Position numbers and translations under genes: made by a program. A stretch of 64,000 nucleotides of DNA from the NCBI RefSeq assembly GCF_002699985.1, contig NZ_LKBT01000012.1:1-64000 (forward strand), given 5' to 3'. The notes below the pieces were generated by a model. The model saw only the letters and a program-made list of their open reading frames with translations. It searched no databases and was not told the origin of the DNA. This stretch comes from Pseudomonas sp. ICMP 561. GTDB lineage: Bacteria; Pseudomonadota; Gammaproteobacteria; Pseudomonadales; Pseudomonadaceae. Shown one piece after another: positions 16,795 to 26,107 of the stretch (within the stretch, counting starts at the first letter, position 1; each line of letters begins with the position of its first letter).

Positions 16795-17307
16795 TCAGGC
16801 CCGAATGCGCGCCATGGTCAGGGCATCGGTGAACTGACCATCACGAACGGCATAATCACGCAGCAGCCCTTCGGTTTCGAAGCCCAGCTTTTCATAGAGA
16901 ATCACTGCCGCCTGATTGTCTGAATAAACCATCAGCTCGACCCTGCGCAGTTTCATCCAGTTATCAGCCACTTCCAGCAACGCAGTCAAAAGCTGTTTGC
17001 CGATGCCCTGGCCTTGCCAGTCCTGCGCGACGGCCATGCCGATCGAGCCACAATGACTGCGGCGGATGCGGGAAAACTGCTCCAGGGAGCCTTGCCCAAC
17101 CACGGTCCCTTCATGCAGTGCCACGAGGCTGATCAGTCGTTCGTTACTGCTGTCCAGCCGTTTACGCCAGATGTCAGCGGATTGATAAGGCATTTGCAGG
17201 ACTTGCCGGGCAACTGCAGGGACGTTGTACAAAGCGGTTACGCTTTCGGCGTGGGCCTCGGTAAAACGTTCGACAACGATGGCAGAGGACGGGGCGCGCA
17301 TTGGCAT
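16795..17307 (-). CDS. GNAT family N-acetyltransferase
   Basis: The 170-residue protein is a single GNAT domain. The acetyl-CoA binding motif A is AVAQDWQGQGIGKQLLTALL (Q/RxxGxG/A as QGQGIG), followed by VYSDNQAAVILYEKLGFETEG, the usual motif B. It resembles YhhY/RimI-like acetyltransferases. It is monocistronic; substrate unknown. Confidence 0.88.
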   Translation of the reverse strand: MPMRAPSSAIVVERFTEAHAESVTALYNVPAVARQVLQMPYQSADIWRKRLDSSNERLISLVALHEGTVVGQGSLEQFSRIRRSHCGSIGMAVAQDWQGQGIGKQLLTALLEVADNWMKLRRVELMVYSDNQAAVILYEKLGFETEGLLRDYAVRDGQFTDALTMARIRA

Positions 17308-17548
17308 TCATTCCTTAAGTGCGGGTGCGGCCCGTCAGTATACGGCAGCCATGTCTAACAAGGCTTGCATAGGCTTCTTCAGCGAACGCAGAACGTTTTT
17401 GCGTCCCAAGGGTCAATCTGTTTGCAATTAGCCAGTACCCGCAGAAACTGCGATGATTGCGTTTGTTTGCCAGCACTCCAGACTCAGCGGTTCTCTTGCG
17501 CTGATTCGGCCGATGATCTTCGTCTTGTGACGCCTTAGCAGTCAGTAA

Positions 17549-20359
17549 ATGCCCATGACCTCCCTCATCAGCCCGACTTCACGCACGCTTCCCGGCGGCG
17601 AGACCGGCGCAGCCATCAGAGCTATTGACTGGGCTGCTACCCCCCTTGGGCCTATGCAGAATTGGCCTGCGCCGATACGGTCGGCGTTGAGCATCATGCT
17701 CAACTCCCCTGAAAGCCTTTATCTGCTCTGGGGGCAGGATCTGAATTTCTTTTTTAACGATGCCTATCGGCCCATTCTCGGTCCGCGTCTTGACGGGGCT
17801 TTGGGGCAGAGCGTCACCACTTTATGGGCCGACGCATGGGAGCAGATACGTCCCGTGGTGGAGCTTGCTTTTGCTGGCGAATCCAGTCGTTACGAAAATC
17901 AGCCGATCAGCATGGCGCGCTATGGCGTTGAAGAGCAGACGTGGTGGACATTTTCATTTTCGCCGATCTACGACGAACTCGAAGAGTCGGTGCTGGGTGT
18001 TTTGTGCCACACCGTCGAAACCACTCATTCGGTGCGCGTTGACCAGCAACTCAAGTCCAGCGACGAACGTTACCGTGCACTGTTCAGCAACATTGATATC
18101 GGCTTCTGTGTGCTGGAAGTGTCGTATGCAGACGAAGCATTGGCGGGCTGCCATCTCGTTGAGATAAACGCTGCCTTCGAGAGCATGACCGAGCTTAAAC
18201 AGCAGATCGGCCAAAGCCTGCGGGACATTGCCGAAGGGCGTCCGGTGCCCTGGTTTGAGGTCTATGCGCGGGTCGTATTGGGCGGCAAATCGATGGGCTT
18301 TAATGCTCCCGCTGTTGCCCTCAACGGGCGCTGGTATGAAATTTACGCCTACAAGATCCATGAGTACGCCCAGAACCGCATCGCGATGTTGTTCAAGGAC
18401 GTGACTGAAGCCCGTCGTATCGAATCCTCGTTGCGGGATACCGAAGAATTCAACAGCCGGGTATTGGCCAGCAGTAACGACTGCATCAAGGTCATTGATC
18501 TGGATGGCAATCTTGCGTTCATGAGCGAAGGCGGCATGCGTGTCATGGATATCAGCGATTTCAATGCCGTGCGCGGATGCCCTTGGCCTGACTTCTGGCA
18601 AGATCAGGGGCACATCGACGCCAAGGCAGCCATTGATCGTGCAAAGGCCGGTTTGCCTGGGCGCTTTCAGGGGTTTGCCAATACCTATCTGGGCGCGCCG
18701 AGGTGGTGGGATGTGCAGGTGACGCCGATGTTCGATGCCGCAGGCGCGGTGGAGAAGATCCTCTGCATTTCTCGTGATATCACCGCCACTCGTGCTGCGG
18801 AAGAAGATTTGCGCAAGCTCAACGCGACGCTGGAAGAGCGGGTTGAAGCCCGCACTCAGGATCGCGACCGTATCTGGCGGCTGTCCACTGACCTGATGCT
18901 GATCGCCGAGTTTGAAGGTGCCATCACGGCAGTTAATCCGGCCTGGAGTCATTTGCTGGGCTGGACTCCAGATGAGCTGGTTGGCAGATCGTTTCTGGAG
19001 TTTTTGCACCCGGATGATGAACTGAGCACAGCGGCCGCTGCGGGGAAGCTTTCTCAAGGCATCAGCTTCTCCAGCTTTGAAAACCGCTATTTGCATAAGG
19101 ATGGTTCGTACCGCTGGATATCCTGGACGGCTGTACCTGATCAGTCCTATATCCATGCCGTCGGCCGCGATGTTCAGGCCGAACGCGAGGCAGCAGAAGC
19201 ATTGCGCCGCACCGAAGCCGCATTACGCCAGTCGCAGAAGATGGAAGCGGTTGGTCAGTTGACCGGTGGTGTGGCCCACGACTTCAATAACCTGCTGACA
19301 GTGGTCAAAGCTTCAACCGATCTGCTCAAGCGTAATCTGGACGAGGAACGACGTCGGCGCTACATCGACGCGATCTCCAATGCGGTTGATCGGGCGAGCA
19401 AACTGACCGGGCAACTGCTGGCGTTTTCCCGTCAGCAAACCCTGCGTCCTGAAGTCTTTGACGCAGGCAAGAGCGTCCGGGCCATCGGCGAGATGATCAG
19501 TTCACTGACCGGTGCACGGATCGAAGTGGTGGTCGAGCTTCCAGCGCAGCCTTGCTACATCAATGCCGATGCCGGGCAGTTCGACACTGCGCTGATCAAC
19601 ATGGCGGTCAACGCCCGGGATGCCATGAACGGCGAGGGCACGTTGAGGATTTGTGTCGAGCCGGTAGGCCATATACCCGCTCGACGGACCCATGCTGCCG
19701 TGATTGCCGATTATGTGGCGGTTTCATTGATCGACACCGGTTCGGGAATCGCACCGGACTTGCTGGATCGCATTTTCGATCCGTTCTTCACCACCAAGGA
19801 TGTCGGTAAAGGCACAGGACTTGGTCTGTCACAGGTCTTCGGCTTTGCCAAACAGTCCGGGGGCGAAGTAATCGTCGAGAGCGAGTTTTGCGAGGGCAGT
19901 AAATTTACCCTCTATCTGCCTCGGTCCATCGCCACGCCGAGTGCGGAATATGCGGCACTGGATATGGAACTGCAGACTAGCGGCGAAGGCGCCCGGTTGC
20001 TGGTGGTTGAGGACAACCCCGAAATTGGCGATTTTTCCAGCCAGACGTTGCGAGAACTCGGCTACGACATTCACTGGGTCAGGAATGGGGTCGAGGCCTT
20101 GGCGGTACTGGCAGAGCGGGCTGATACCTTTCAGGCAGTATTTTCCGACGTAGTAATGCCAGGCATGAACGGTGTGGAACTTGCTCTTGAAGTCCAGAGA
20201 TTGTATCCGCAGCTGCCGATTGTTTTGACCAGTGGTTACAGTCCCGCTCTGGCTCAGGGAAACTCCCAGGGCTTTACGTTTCTGCAAAAGCCGTATTCGG
20301 TTGAAGCGCTGGCCCGGCTGCTGCGTAACGAGATAAGTGCGCGGCAAGGTGGTTGCTGA
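17549..20359 (+). CDS. PAS-domain hybrid sensor histidine kinase
   Basis: This 936-residue cytoplasmic protein lacks a transmembrane segment. Order: an N-terminal region (to about 165) with a PAS-like fold, PAS-type domains at about 170-290, 300-415 and 445-555 (the last with the WTPDELVGRSFLEFLHPDD signature), then a coiled linker, the HisKA box GGVAHDFNNLLT with His577, the HATPase domain (NMAVNARDAM, DTGSGIAPDLLDRIFDPFFTT, GTGLGLS), and a C-terminal receiver with Asp867 in FSDVVMPG. The HDFNNLL box marks the HWE-unrelated HPK4 type. No output regulator is adjacent on this strand. It probably senses a small molecule or redox cue through PAS. Transcribed alone, ahead of a REP pair. Confidence 0.92.
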   Translation: MPMTSLISPTSRTLPGGETGAAIRAIDWAATPLGPMQNWPAPIRSALSIMLNSPESLYLLWGQDLNFFFNDAYRPILGPRLDGALGQSVTTLWADAWEQIRPVVELAFAGESSRYENQPISMARYGVEEQTWWTFSFSPIYDELEESVLGVLCHTVETTHSVRVDQQLKSSDERYRALFSNIDIGFCVLEVSYADEALAGCHLVEINAAFESMTELKQQIGQSLRDIAEGRPVPWFEVYARVVLGGKSMGFNAPAVALNGRWYEIYAYKIHEYAQNRIAMLFKDVTEARRIESSLRDTEEFNSRVLASSNDCIKVIDLDGNLAFMSEGGMRVMDISDFNAVRGCPWPDFWQDQGHIDAKAAIDRAKAGLPGRFQGFANTYLGAPRWWDVQVTPMFDAAGAVEKILCISRDITATRAAEEDLRKLNATLEERVEARTQDRDRIWRLSTDLMLIAEFEGAITAVNPAWSHLLGWTPDELVGRSFLEFLHPDDELSTAAAAGKLSQGISFSSFENRYLHKDGSYRWISWTAVPDQSYIHAVGRDVQAEREAAEALRRTEAALRQSQKMEAVGQLTGGVAHDFNNLLTVVKASTDLLKRNLDEERRRRYIDAISNAVDRASKLTGQLLAFSRQQTLRPEVFDAGKSVRAIGEMISSLTGARIEVVVELPAQPCYINADAGQFDTALINMAVNARDAMNGEGTLRICVEPVGHIPARRTHAAVIADYVAVSLIDTGSGIAPDLLDRIFDPFFTTKDVGKGTGLGLSQVFGFAKQSGGEVIVESEFCEGSKFTLYLPRSIATPSAEYAALDMELQTSGEGARLLVVEDNPEIGDFSSQTLRELGYDIHWVRNGVEALAVLAERADTFQAVFSDVVMPGMNGVELALEVQRLYPQLPIVLTSGYSPALAQGNSQGFTFLQKPYSVEALARLLRNEISARQGGC

Positions 20360-20368
20360 AATACTTGT

Positions 20369-20442
20369 CTGTAGGAGCTGCCGAAGGCTGCGAAGCATTT
20401 CTCCTGACACACCGCGATCGCAGCCTTCGGCAGCTCCTACAG
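20369..20442. repeat. REP inverted pair, main family
   Basis: The arm TGTAGGAGCTGCCGAAGGCT and its exact reverse complement enclose a short spacer with CACCGCGATCGCAGCC. It lies between two convergent signalling genes, where it may end both transcripts. Confidence 0.85.
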
Positions 20443-20482
20443 ATTCTATGTTTGCTGCGCGACAGCGCAGTGCCATGGACAG

Positions 20483-20959
20483 CTAACGTAACTCTCGTGG
20501 CGTGCTCCCCCCACGCCGCTGTTGCAGTAATTCAATCTGCTCCGCCGGCAGCAACTGCCGAAGGCTCTTGTAGAGCACGCGGGTTTCCAGCAGGTTCCAG
20601 ACCCTGAGCATGGTTTCCAGTGCGTCCAGTGGTTTGCTGATGAAGTCCCTTGCGCCTAAAGCCAGAGCGCGTATCCGGGTATCACGAGTCGCATCGGCGG
20701 TGAGTACCAGAATGGGTAAATACTCATGGGGCGGGATACGCCGCCCCAGTTGTTCGAGCACGGCAAAGCCATCAAATTCAGGCATGTGCAGGTCCAGGAT
20801 TACCAGATCCGGCTCGAAGCTATTGAACAGCTCCAGTGTGTGCGTGGGCTGGGTAGTGCTCAGGACGTTAAGCAGTCCTTCACGGGCGAGTAACTGCTCC
20901 ATCAGTTCGAGATTGGCGCGTTGATCGTCAATCAGCAGGATACGAAGGTCTTGAGTCAT
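20483..20959 (-). CDS. Single-receiver response regulator
   Basis: The 158-residue protein is a receiver domain (DD at residues 11-12, phosphoacceptor Asp56 in VILDLHMPE, Thr in VLTADAT, Lys in ISKPLD) with about 35 extra residues forming a basic helical tail but no known output domain. It is the last gene of a four-gene overlapping operon; its start overlaps the upstream kinase by ATGA. It may act as a phosphate sink, shuttle or protein-protein switch. The receiver resembles those of RpfG-type proteins that have lost an HD-GYP domain. Confidence 0.88.
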   Translation of the reverse strand: MTQDLRILLIDDQRANLELMEQLLAREGLLNVLSTTQPTHTLELFNSFEPDLVILDLHMPEFDGFAVLEQLGRRIPPHEYLPILVLTADATRDTRIRALALGARDFISKPLDALETMLRVWNLLETRVLYKSLRQLLPAEQIELLQQRRGGSTPRELR

Positions 20960-23268
20960 ACAGGCTCCGTGAGGAACTGATCAATCTGGTCGTAGAACAT
21001 CCGGACGTTGATCGGCTTGACCAGAATAGCTGTAGCGCCCGCTTCGCGGAGCACCTTGTGAGTCATCGGCGTGGCGTCGGCGGTCATCATCAGGATCGGG
21101 ATATTTGCAGTTTGTACAGCGCGACGCAGGCGGCGCAGTATTTTGATGCCGGAGATATCAGGAAGATTGATATCCAGAAGAATCAGGTCCGGCGCATGTC
21201 GCGTAGCCAGATCCAGGCCCATCTGTCCCTGCATGCTTGAGAACAGTTGAATGCCCGAGCGCCGCTGCAGCAAGGTTTCTATGAGTGTCAGGCTGGCCAG
21301 GTTGTCTTCGATACACAGCACACTGGCCCGATAGGGCGCAGAAGTTGGCTCCGGGTTATCAATCACTGTGCTGATTTGCGACGCGACCACAGCCGTCTCC
21401 GGCTGAATGACGGCGTGGGGCAAACTTAAAATAAAACTGCATCCCGCATCTGTAGCGCTGAGTACCTGAAGGCTGCCGTCCATCATTTCCAGAAGATTCT
21501 TGCTCAGCGCCAATCCAAGACCGGTGCCCTCAACCTGATGGTCGGCGTTCAGACGTTCAAAGGGCCGGAACAATTTGTGCAATTGATCCTTGGCAATGCC
21601 GGGGCCGGTGTCCGATACCGTCACCGAGAGCATCTGGCCACTGCGGGCTACCTGGAGGGTCACTTCACCCTCTGTGCGGTTGTATTTGATGGCATTGGAG
21701 AGCAGGTTCAGCAGCACCTGCATCAATCGCTGGCGGTCGGCGATTACACCTTCGTCGGGGCGTATGACTGGCAGGGGAGCAATACGGATCCGCGCTTCAC
21801 TGGCCATAGGTGCAACCAGCGCCAGCGCTTCGTGCAGGACGGAGCCTAGCGCAATGCGCTCCAGATTGACCGGCAGGTGCCCTGACTCGATACGGGCAAT
21901 GTCGAGGACCTCATTGATCAGGGTCAGCAGGTGCTGGCCCGCCTTGAGGATATGTCCGATCTGCTGACGCTGTGTCGGCAGTGGATCAATTTCCAGCAGT
22001 TGCGCAAAGCCGAGAATCGCATTCAAGGGGGTGCGCAGCTCATGGCTCATGCGTGACAGGAACTCACTTTTGGCGCGGCTGGCGCGCTCGGCTTCTTCCC
22101 GGGCTGCGCTCAAAGCGATTTCGGCGGCATGACGGTCGCTGATATCCCGGGTGACCTTGGAAAAACCGCGCAAGGTGCCGCTGGCATCGTACTGGGCGCT
22201 GATAACCACACTGGCCCAGAAGCGGCTGCCATCCTTGCGGCGTCGCCAGGCCTCTTCCATGAAATAGCCTTTGTTTCGGGCTTCTCGCAAAGCCATTTCC
22301 GGACGCTGAGGGCACTGCTCCGGCAAATAGAAAACGGAGAACGGCTGACCGATGATTTCCTGTTCGCTGTAGCCCTTTATTCGCTCTGCTCCGACATTCC
22401 ATGTCGTGACACGGCCGCTGGCATCCAGGGCGAAAATACCGTAATCCTTGACCGCGTCGATGATCAGTCGCAAGCGTTCTTCGTTATCCCGTAACGCGCC
22501 TTCACGCTGGGCCAGCAGGTGCGCGGCCTCCACCAGACGGGTGCCCAATTGGCCTATTTCGTCCTTTTCCGCAGGTTGCGGCATCAGTGGATGACCCGCA
22601 GCCAGCAATTGCGCGTTGCGCTTCACATGCTCGACCCGGCTGACGATGCCTCTGGACAGCAAAAGCATTGCCGCGACAGCGGCGAATACCCCGCAGCAGG
22701 CGGCCAGAAACGTGGCGAACACCAGCCGCTCACGGGTTTCAGCAGCGGCTGCGGTACGTTCTTCCAATAATGTGGCTTCACGGTTGCGCATGGCGCTGAT
22801 CTGTTCTCGCAAGGTGTCGAGCACCTGTTTGTTGCTCACGAGAATATCGGTGACAAGCGCCGGGTCTTTACCGTTGCCCTCACGCAGTTTTGCCAGGGCC
22901 CCCAGCTTGATGTTGATCAGCGGAGTGATGAGTTGCAGGCGATCACGAATTTCAGGGTCACGAACGTTGGCATCCAGACGCTGCAAGGCCGCATCAATCA
23001 ATGGCCGCGCGCTGTTGTAGGCTGGCAGAAAGTCTTCGCGATGGGTGAGCAGATACCCACGTTCGCTGGCGGCTGCCTCGGCGAGAAGGGTGTGAACCGT
23101 TTGAATATCTCCTTGCACCAGCAGCACCCGGCGGACATCTTCTTCGGCACGAGCGGTCTGCCGTTCGGCGAGGTAAATCAGCACCAGTGAGGACAACAGG
23201 ATCACCAGCGGCAGGGCGATTGCGATCAGCGCCTTGCCCCTGAGTGGCAAATCCGACCAGCGACTCAT
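20956..23268 (-). CDS. Membrane hybrid sensor kinase (CHASE3-HAMP-PAS-HK-REC)
   Basis: The 770-residue protein has a first transmembrane helix at about 13-33, a helical periplasmic domain with the CHASE3 phrase AAASERGYLLTHREDFL, a second helix at about 190-210, HAMP, a PAS domain (about 260-385, ending FSKVTRDISDRHAAE), HisKA with His409 in RMSHELRTPLNAILGF, HATPase (NLLSNAIKYN, DTGPGIAKDQLHKLF, GTGLGLALSK), and a receiver with Asp699 in LILLDINLPD. It is third in the operon, coupled to genes on both sides by 4-bp overlaps. The downstream lone receiver is the obvious phosphotransfer partner, although no Hpt domain is encoded nearby. Confidence 0.92.
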   Translation of the reverse strand: MSRWSDLPLRGKALIAIALPLVILLSSLVLIYLAERQTARAEEDVRRVLLVQGDIQTVHTLLAEAAASERGYLLTHREDFLPAYNSARPLIDAALQRLDANVRDPEIRDRLQLITPLINIKLGALAKLREGNGKDPALVTDILVSNKQVLDTLREQISAMRNREATLLEERTAAAAETRERLVFATFLAACCGVFAAVAAMLLLSRGIVSRVEHVKRNAQLLAAGHPLMPQPAEKDEIGQLGTRLVEAAHLLAQREGALRDNEERLRLIIDAVKDYGIFALDASGRVTTWNVGAERIKGYSEQEIIGQPFSVFYLPEQCPQRPEMALREARNKGYFMEEAWRRRKDGSRFWASVVISAQYDASGTLRGFSKVTRDISDRHAAEIALSAAREEAERASRAKSEFLSRMSHELRTPLNAILGFAQLLEIDPLPTQRQQIGHILKAGQHLLTLINEVLDIARIESGHLPVNLERIALGSVLHEALALVAPMASEARIRIAPLPVIRPDEGVIADRQRLMQVLLNLLSNAIKYNRTEGEVTLQVARSGQMLSVTVSDTGPGIAKDQLHKLFRPFERLNADHQVEGTGLGLALSKNLLEMMDGSLQVLSATDAGCSFILSLPHAVIQPETAVVASQISTVIDNPEPTSAPYRASVLCIEDNLASLTLIETLLQRRSGIQLFSSMQGQMGLDLATRHAPDLILLDINLPDISGIKILRRLRRAVQTANIPILMMTADATPMTHKVLREAGATAILVKPINVRMFYDQIDQFLTEPV

Positions 23269-23933
23269 GTCCAGTTTCCGTCAGGCTGGGCAACCAGCCC
23301 CAGGGCTATGCCGCGCACCGCAGCCTGGGTTCGGTCAGAGGCATCAAGCTTGCTGATGACGCGTTCGACATGGGCCTTGACGGTGCCGGTGGCGATACCC
23401 AGTTTTTCGCCAATCTCACGATTACTGAATCCTCCGGCAACCAGTCCCAAAACCTGACGCTCTCGTTCGGTGAGGTTTTCCCGAGGCGCTGAACCGGCGG
23501 CCCGGCGGGTGGCGATACGTCTCAGCAGACGTGCACTCATCGCGCTGTTCAGCGCGTCCTCTCCGGCTGCGACCCGACGCAGAGCATTGATGACCTCCTC
23601 GCGACTGGCGTCCTTGAGCAGATAGCCAGCAGCCCCGGCTGCAATAGCCGCTTCCAGATGATCCGGACTGTCGTCCATGGTGAACATCACCACTTTCAGT
23701 TCCGGCATGCGTTGTTGCAGCAGGCGTGCGGCACCGAGGCCGTTGAGGATCGGCATGCGCACATCAAGGATGGCGATATCCGGGCGCAGGCGTTCGCAAA
23801 GCTCCAGGGCTTCCTGACCATCATTGGCTTGCCCCACGACTTCAAACTCCGGATGTCCAGCCAACAGCGAGATGAACCCTGCGCGGGTCACTTCATGGTC
23901 GTCTGCCATGACCAGTCTTATTGTTCTGTTCAT
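23265..23933 (-). CDS. NarL/FixJ family response regulator
   Basis: The 222-residue regulator has an N-terminal receiver (DD at 11-12, Asp57 in IAILDVRMPI, Lys in YLLKDAS) and a C-terminal LuxR-type helix-turn-helix (NLTERERQVLGLVAGGFSNR through GTVKAHVERVISKL). The start at 23933 is the family N-terminus and overlaps the kinase stop by ATGA. Its cognate kinase is the HisKA_3 protein immediately upstream. Confidence 0.92.
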   Translation of the reverse strand: MNRTIRLVMADDHEVTRAGFISLLAGHPEFEVVGQANDGQEALELCERLRPDIAILDVRMPILNGLGAARLLQQRMPELKVVMFTMDDSPDHLEAAIAAGAAGYLLKDASREEVINALRRVAAGEDALNSAMSARLLRRIATRRAAGSAPRENLTERERQVLGLVAGGFSNREIGEKLGIATGTVKAHVERVISKLDASDRTQAAVRGIALGLVAQPDGNWT

Positions 23934-25114
23934 GCCGGGACCTCGTTGTTGCCCAGCGGGACAATGGCACTCAAACGTGTACCTTTGCCCGGCTGACTGG
24001 CACATTCAAACCGGCCACCGACAAGGTGAGTGCGCTCCTGCATGGCCGTCAGTCCCAACCCTTCCGTCGAGCCATTTCTCGATGCTTGCCGGGCTGCAAA
24101 CCCTCGACCCTGATCTTCAATCAGCACGGCAACTTCTGCGCCGCGCATTTGCAGGGCAAGCCTGACACTGCAGGGACCGGCATGCTTGAGGACGTTGTTG
24201 ATGGCTTCCTGTGCAATGCGGAATAAGGTGATTTCAATGACATCGGGCAATCGCTCGGCATATTTGGCCGTCCATTGCACGGCGTGACCCGCTTCGCGCA
24301 AGCGATCCGCCTCCTTGTCTATGGCCTGAAGAAGACCGAAGTCATCCAGCACAACCGGACGCAGGCCGCCGATGAGTTGTCGACCCTCGCCGACACAGCG
24401 TTGCGCCAGTTGCAGAATCGTTGACAGCTCCTGACTCAAAGGCTCAGAGAGGTCAGGGCATTGGCTGGCAAAACCTTGCAGGCGTTGGTGAAGACCTGCC
24501 AGGGTTTGTGCCAGCCCGTCATGCAGGTCGTAGGCGACCCGTTTGCGCTCATCTTCCTGAGCACTGAATAAACGATGAACCAGCTCGGACATGGCCCGCT
24601 CGCGTGCCGACAGCGCATCGAGCAAACGACTGTTTTCCAGATGTGCCGCGAGCAGGGTGGCCAGCAGTTGAAGAGACTGCAGGTCTTCGGTATCAGGCGC
24701 TGCAATGTTCGCGCTGTTGGCCAGCAGCAGGGCCGCGAAGGGCTCGCCGTCGGCCCCCAGTAGGGGTAGATGCAATACGCAGGGGATTTCTGCACAAGGC
24801 TGAACTCGCCATTCCGGCGTCAGGATGGTCCTGTCGAGGAGTGTCGTCAGTGTCTGAAAGCGTTGTGGATTGCCATGGCTGGCGCTCAACCTCGAGGGCG
24901 TCTCGCCGGTCCATTCAAGCAGAATGCCCTGATCCAGCGCCAGAAATGCACAGGCTCTCTGTACTGCGCGTTGGCGCATGGAGGAGGGCGAAAGGCGGGT
25001 CAGTTCGTGGCCGGTGTCGACGAGCAATCTCAATCGCGCGGCACGACTTTCCCATTGACGGTACTGACTGCGCAGATTGAGCGCGCTGGCCGGATCATCG
25101 GAAGGCTTGTGCAT
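23930..25114 (-). CDS. GAF-domain sensor histidine kinase, NarX-type (HisKA_3)
   Basis: The 394-residue soluble kinase has a GAF-like domain (about 50-180), the HisKA_3 box KRVAYDLHDGLAQTLAGLHQ with His198, and a HATPase domain (RIAQEAINNVLKHA, VLIEDQGRGF, GLGLTAMQER). The start at 25114 is chosen over longer in-frame options because TTGGAGCAGTAC precedes it with GGAG six bases upstream. It is the first gene of the four-gene signalling operon; the next gene is its NarL-type partner. The signal is unknown. Confidence 0.9.
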   Translation of the reverse strand: MHKPSDDPASALNLRSQYRQWESRAARLRLLVDTGHELTRLSPSSMRQRAVQRACAFLALDQGILLEWTGETPSRLSASHGNPQRFQTLTTLLDRTILTPEWRVQPCAEIPCVLHLPLLGADGEPFAALLLANSANIAAPDTEDLQSLQLLATLLAAHLENSRLLDALSARERAMSELVHRLFSAQEDERKRVAYDLHDGLAQTLAGLHQRLQGFASQCPDLSEPLSQELSTILQLAQRCVGEGRQLIGGLRPVVLDDFGLLQAIDKEADRLREAGHAVQWTAKYAERLPDVIEITLFRIAQEAINNVLKHAGPCSVRLALQMRGAEVAVLIEDQGRGFAARQASRNGSTEGLGLTAMQERTHLVGGRFECASQPGKGTRLSAIVPLGNNEVPA

Positions 25115-25290
25115 GTACTGCTCCAACACAGGGGCCGGATCCATTCGGCAAAAAGTGGCGCCATTAGACCTTTTCCGGTGTGGTGCCGCTATCTGCCAAA
25201 TGGCATAGACAGATCGCACCAATCGGCTGATTGCCGCACGTTCGAGACGCGGCACAGTAGCTCCACCAAAAGCCGATAGGAATACCGTAA

Positions 25291-25806
25291 ATGAAGCTGA
25301 ACATAAAAATTTCTGCTGTGGCACTGATCGCTATTCTGGCAACGCCCCTGGTCCATGCTGTCGACACTGCGCCGGTCAAACCGCATTCCTACACGGAGAT
25401 CGCCCCGCAACCGACTGATGTCAAAGATCGTGAAATCGCCGCTCTATTCGAGCGCTGGAATCGTACGCTGCAGACGGGTGACTCCGCCAAGGTAACCGCT
25501 CTTTACGCGAAGAACGCAATCCTGCAGCCCACTGTATCCAATAAAGTGCGCACTACACCTGCGGAGATCAAGGATTACTTCGACCACTTCCTGGTGCTGA
25601 AACCAGTCGGGGTCGTCAACTTCCGTGAGATTCGTCGCCTGAATGAAAACAAGGCGCTGGACACCGGCGTGTATACCTTCACGCTTACCGAGGCTGACGG
25701 CAGCAAACGTCAGGTGCAGGCACGCTATACCTACCTCTATCAGAAGATTAATGGTGAATGGCTGATCCTGAATCATCACTCTTCGGCCATGCCACAGCAG
25801 GGATGA
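25291..25806 (+). CDS. Secreted SnoaL-like/SgcJ family protein
   Basis: A 171-residue protein with a clear signal peptide (SAVALIAILATPLVHA) and a single NTF2-like domain of the SgcJ/EcaC or CaMKII-association type: IAALFERWNRTLQTGDSAKVTALYAKNAILQPT and the C-terminal YLYQKINGEWLILNHHSS. The family is found in the periplasm of many proteobacteria, with no firm function. It is divergent from the GAF kinase, which might hint at co-regulation, but no site is visible. Confidence 0.82.
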   Translation: MKLNIKISAVALIAILATPLVHAVDTAPVKPHSYTEIAPQPTDVKDREIAALFERWNRTLQTGDSAKVTALYAKNAILQPTVSNKVRTTPAEIKDYFDHFLVLKPVGVVNFREIRRLNENKALDTGVYTFTLTEADGSKRQVQARYTYLYQKINGEWLILNHHSSAMPQQG

Positions 25807-25863
25807 GGGCCCGCTCGTCAGTTACGCTGCACTTTGCGAGCTGCCCTGCTTCTTAAGTGAGTA

Positions 25864-25880
25864 GCCCAACGCCGTTGGGC
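25864..25880 (+). other. Short hairpin just upstream of a strong ribosome binding site
   Basis: GCCCAAC-GCC-GTTGGGC, a perfect 7-bp stem with a 3-base loop, ends 9 bases before the AGGAGGT of the next small gene. It has no T-tract. It could shield the mRNA 5' end or tune translation; it might also be the structural end of the upstream transcript. Confidence 0.45.
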
Positions 25881-25898
25881 ATTTACCAGGAGGTGAGT

Positions 25899-26081
25899 AT
25901 GGCGACCAATCAGCGTGACCCCGAGCAGGATCTGGGTTTTGACCCGGACTCTCCTGACCTGGCAGACCCGCAGGTCGATCCGGTGGGGCCAGCAGAGTCT
26001 CCTGAAGATGGGCATGACCTGGACGAGGACAAACGCGTGAATGGCGACGACAAGTACCCGCCCTATAAGAGCGGCGAGTAA
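25899..26081 (+). CDS. Small acidic hypothetical protein (60 residues)
   Basis: The start ATG follows CCAGGAGGTGAGT, a near-perfect Shine-Dalgarno, so translation is likely. The product is highly acidic and proline-rich, without hydrophobic core: FDPDSPDLADPQVDPVGPAE and DGHDLDEDKRVNG. It is probably intrinsically disordered. It shares its composition, though not obviously its sequence, with the 93-residue protein at 31228. Confidence 0.75.
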   Translation: MATNQRDPEQDLGFDPDSPDLADPQVDPVGPAESPEDGHDLDEDKRVNGDDKYPPYKSGE

Positions 26082-26107
26082 CTCTCGCACACACGAGTTA
26101 GTGAAGG

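Noticed and set aside
17954..19156. 400-codon open frame antisense to the PAS hybrid kinase
   Set aside because: No family resemblance; fully covered by a strongly supported gene on the other strand.
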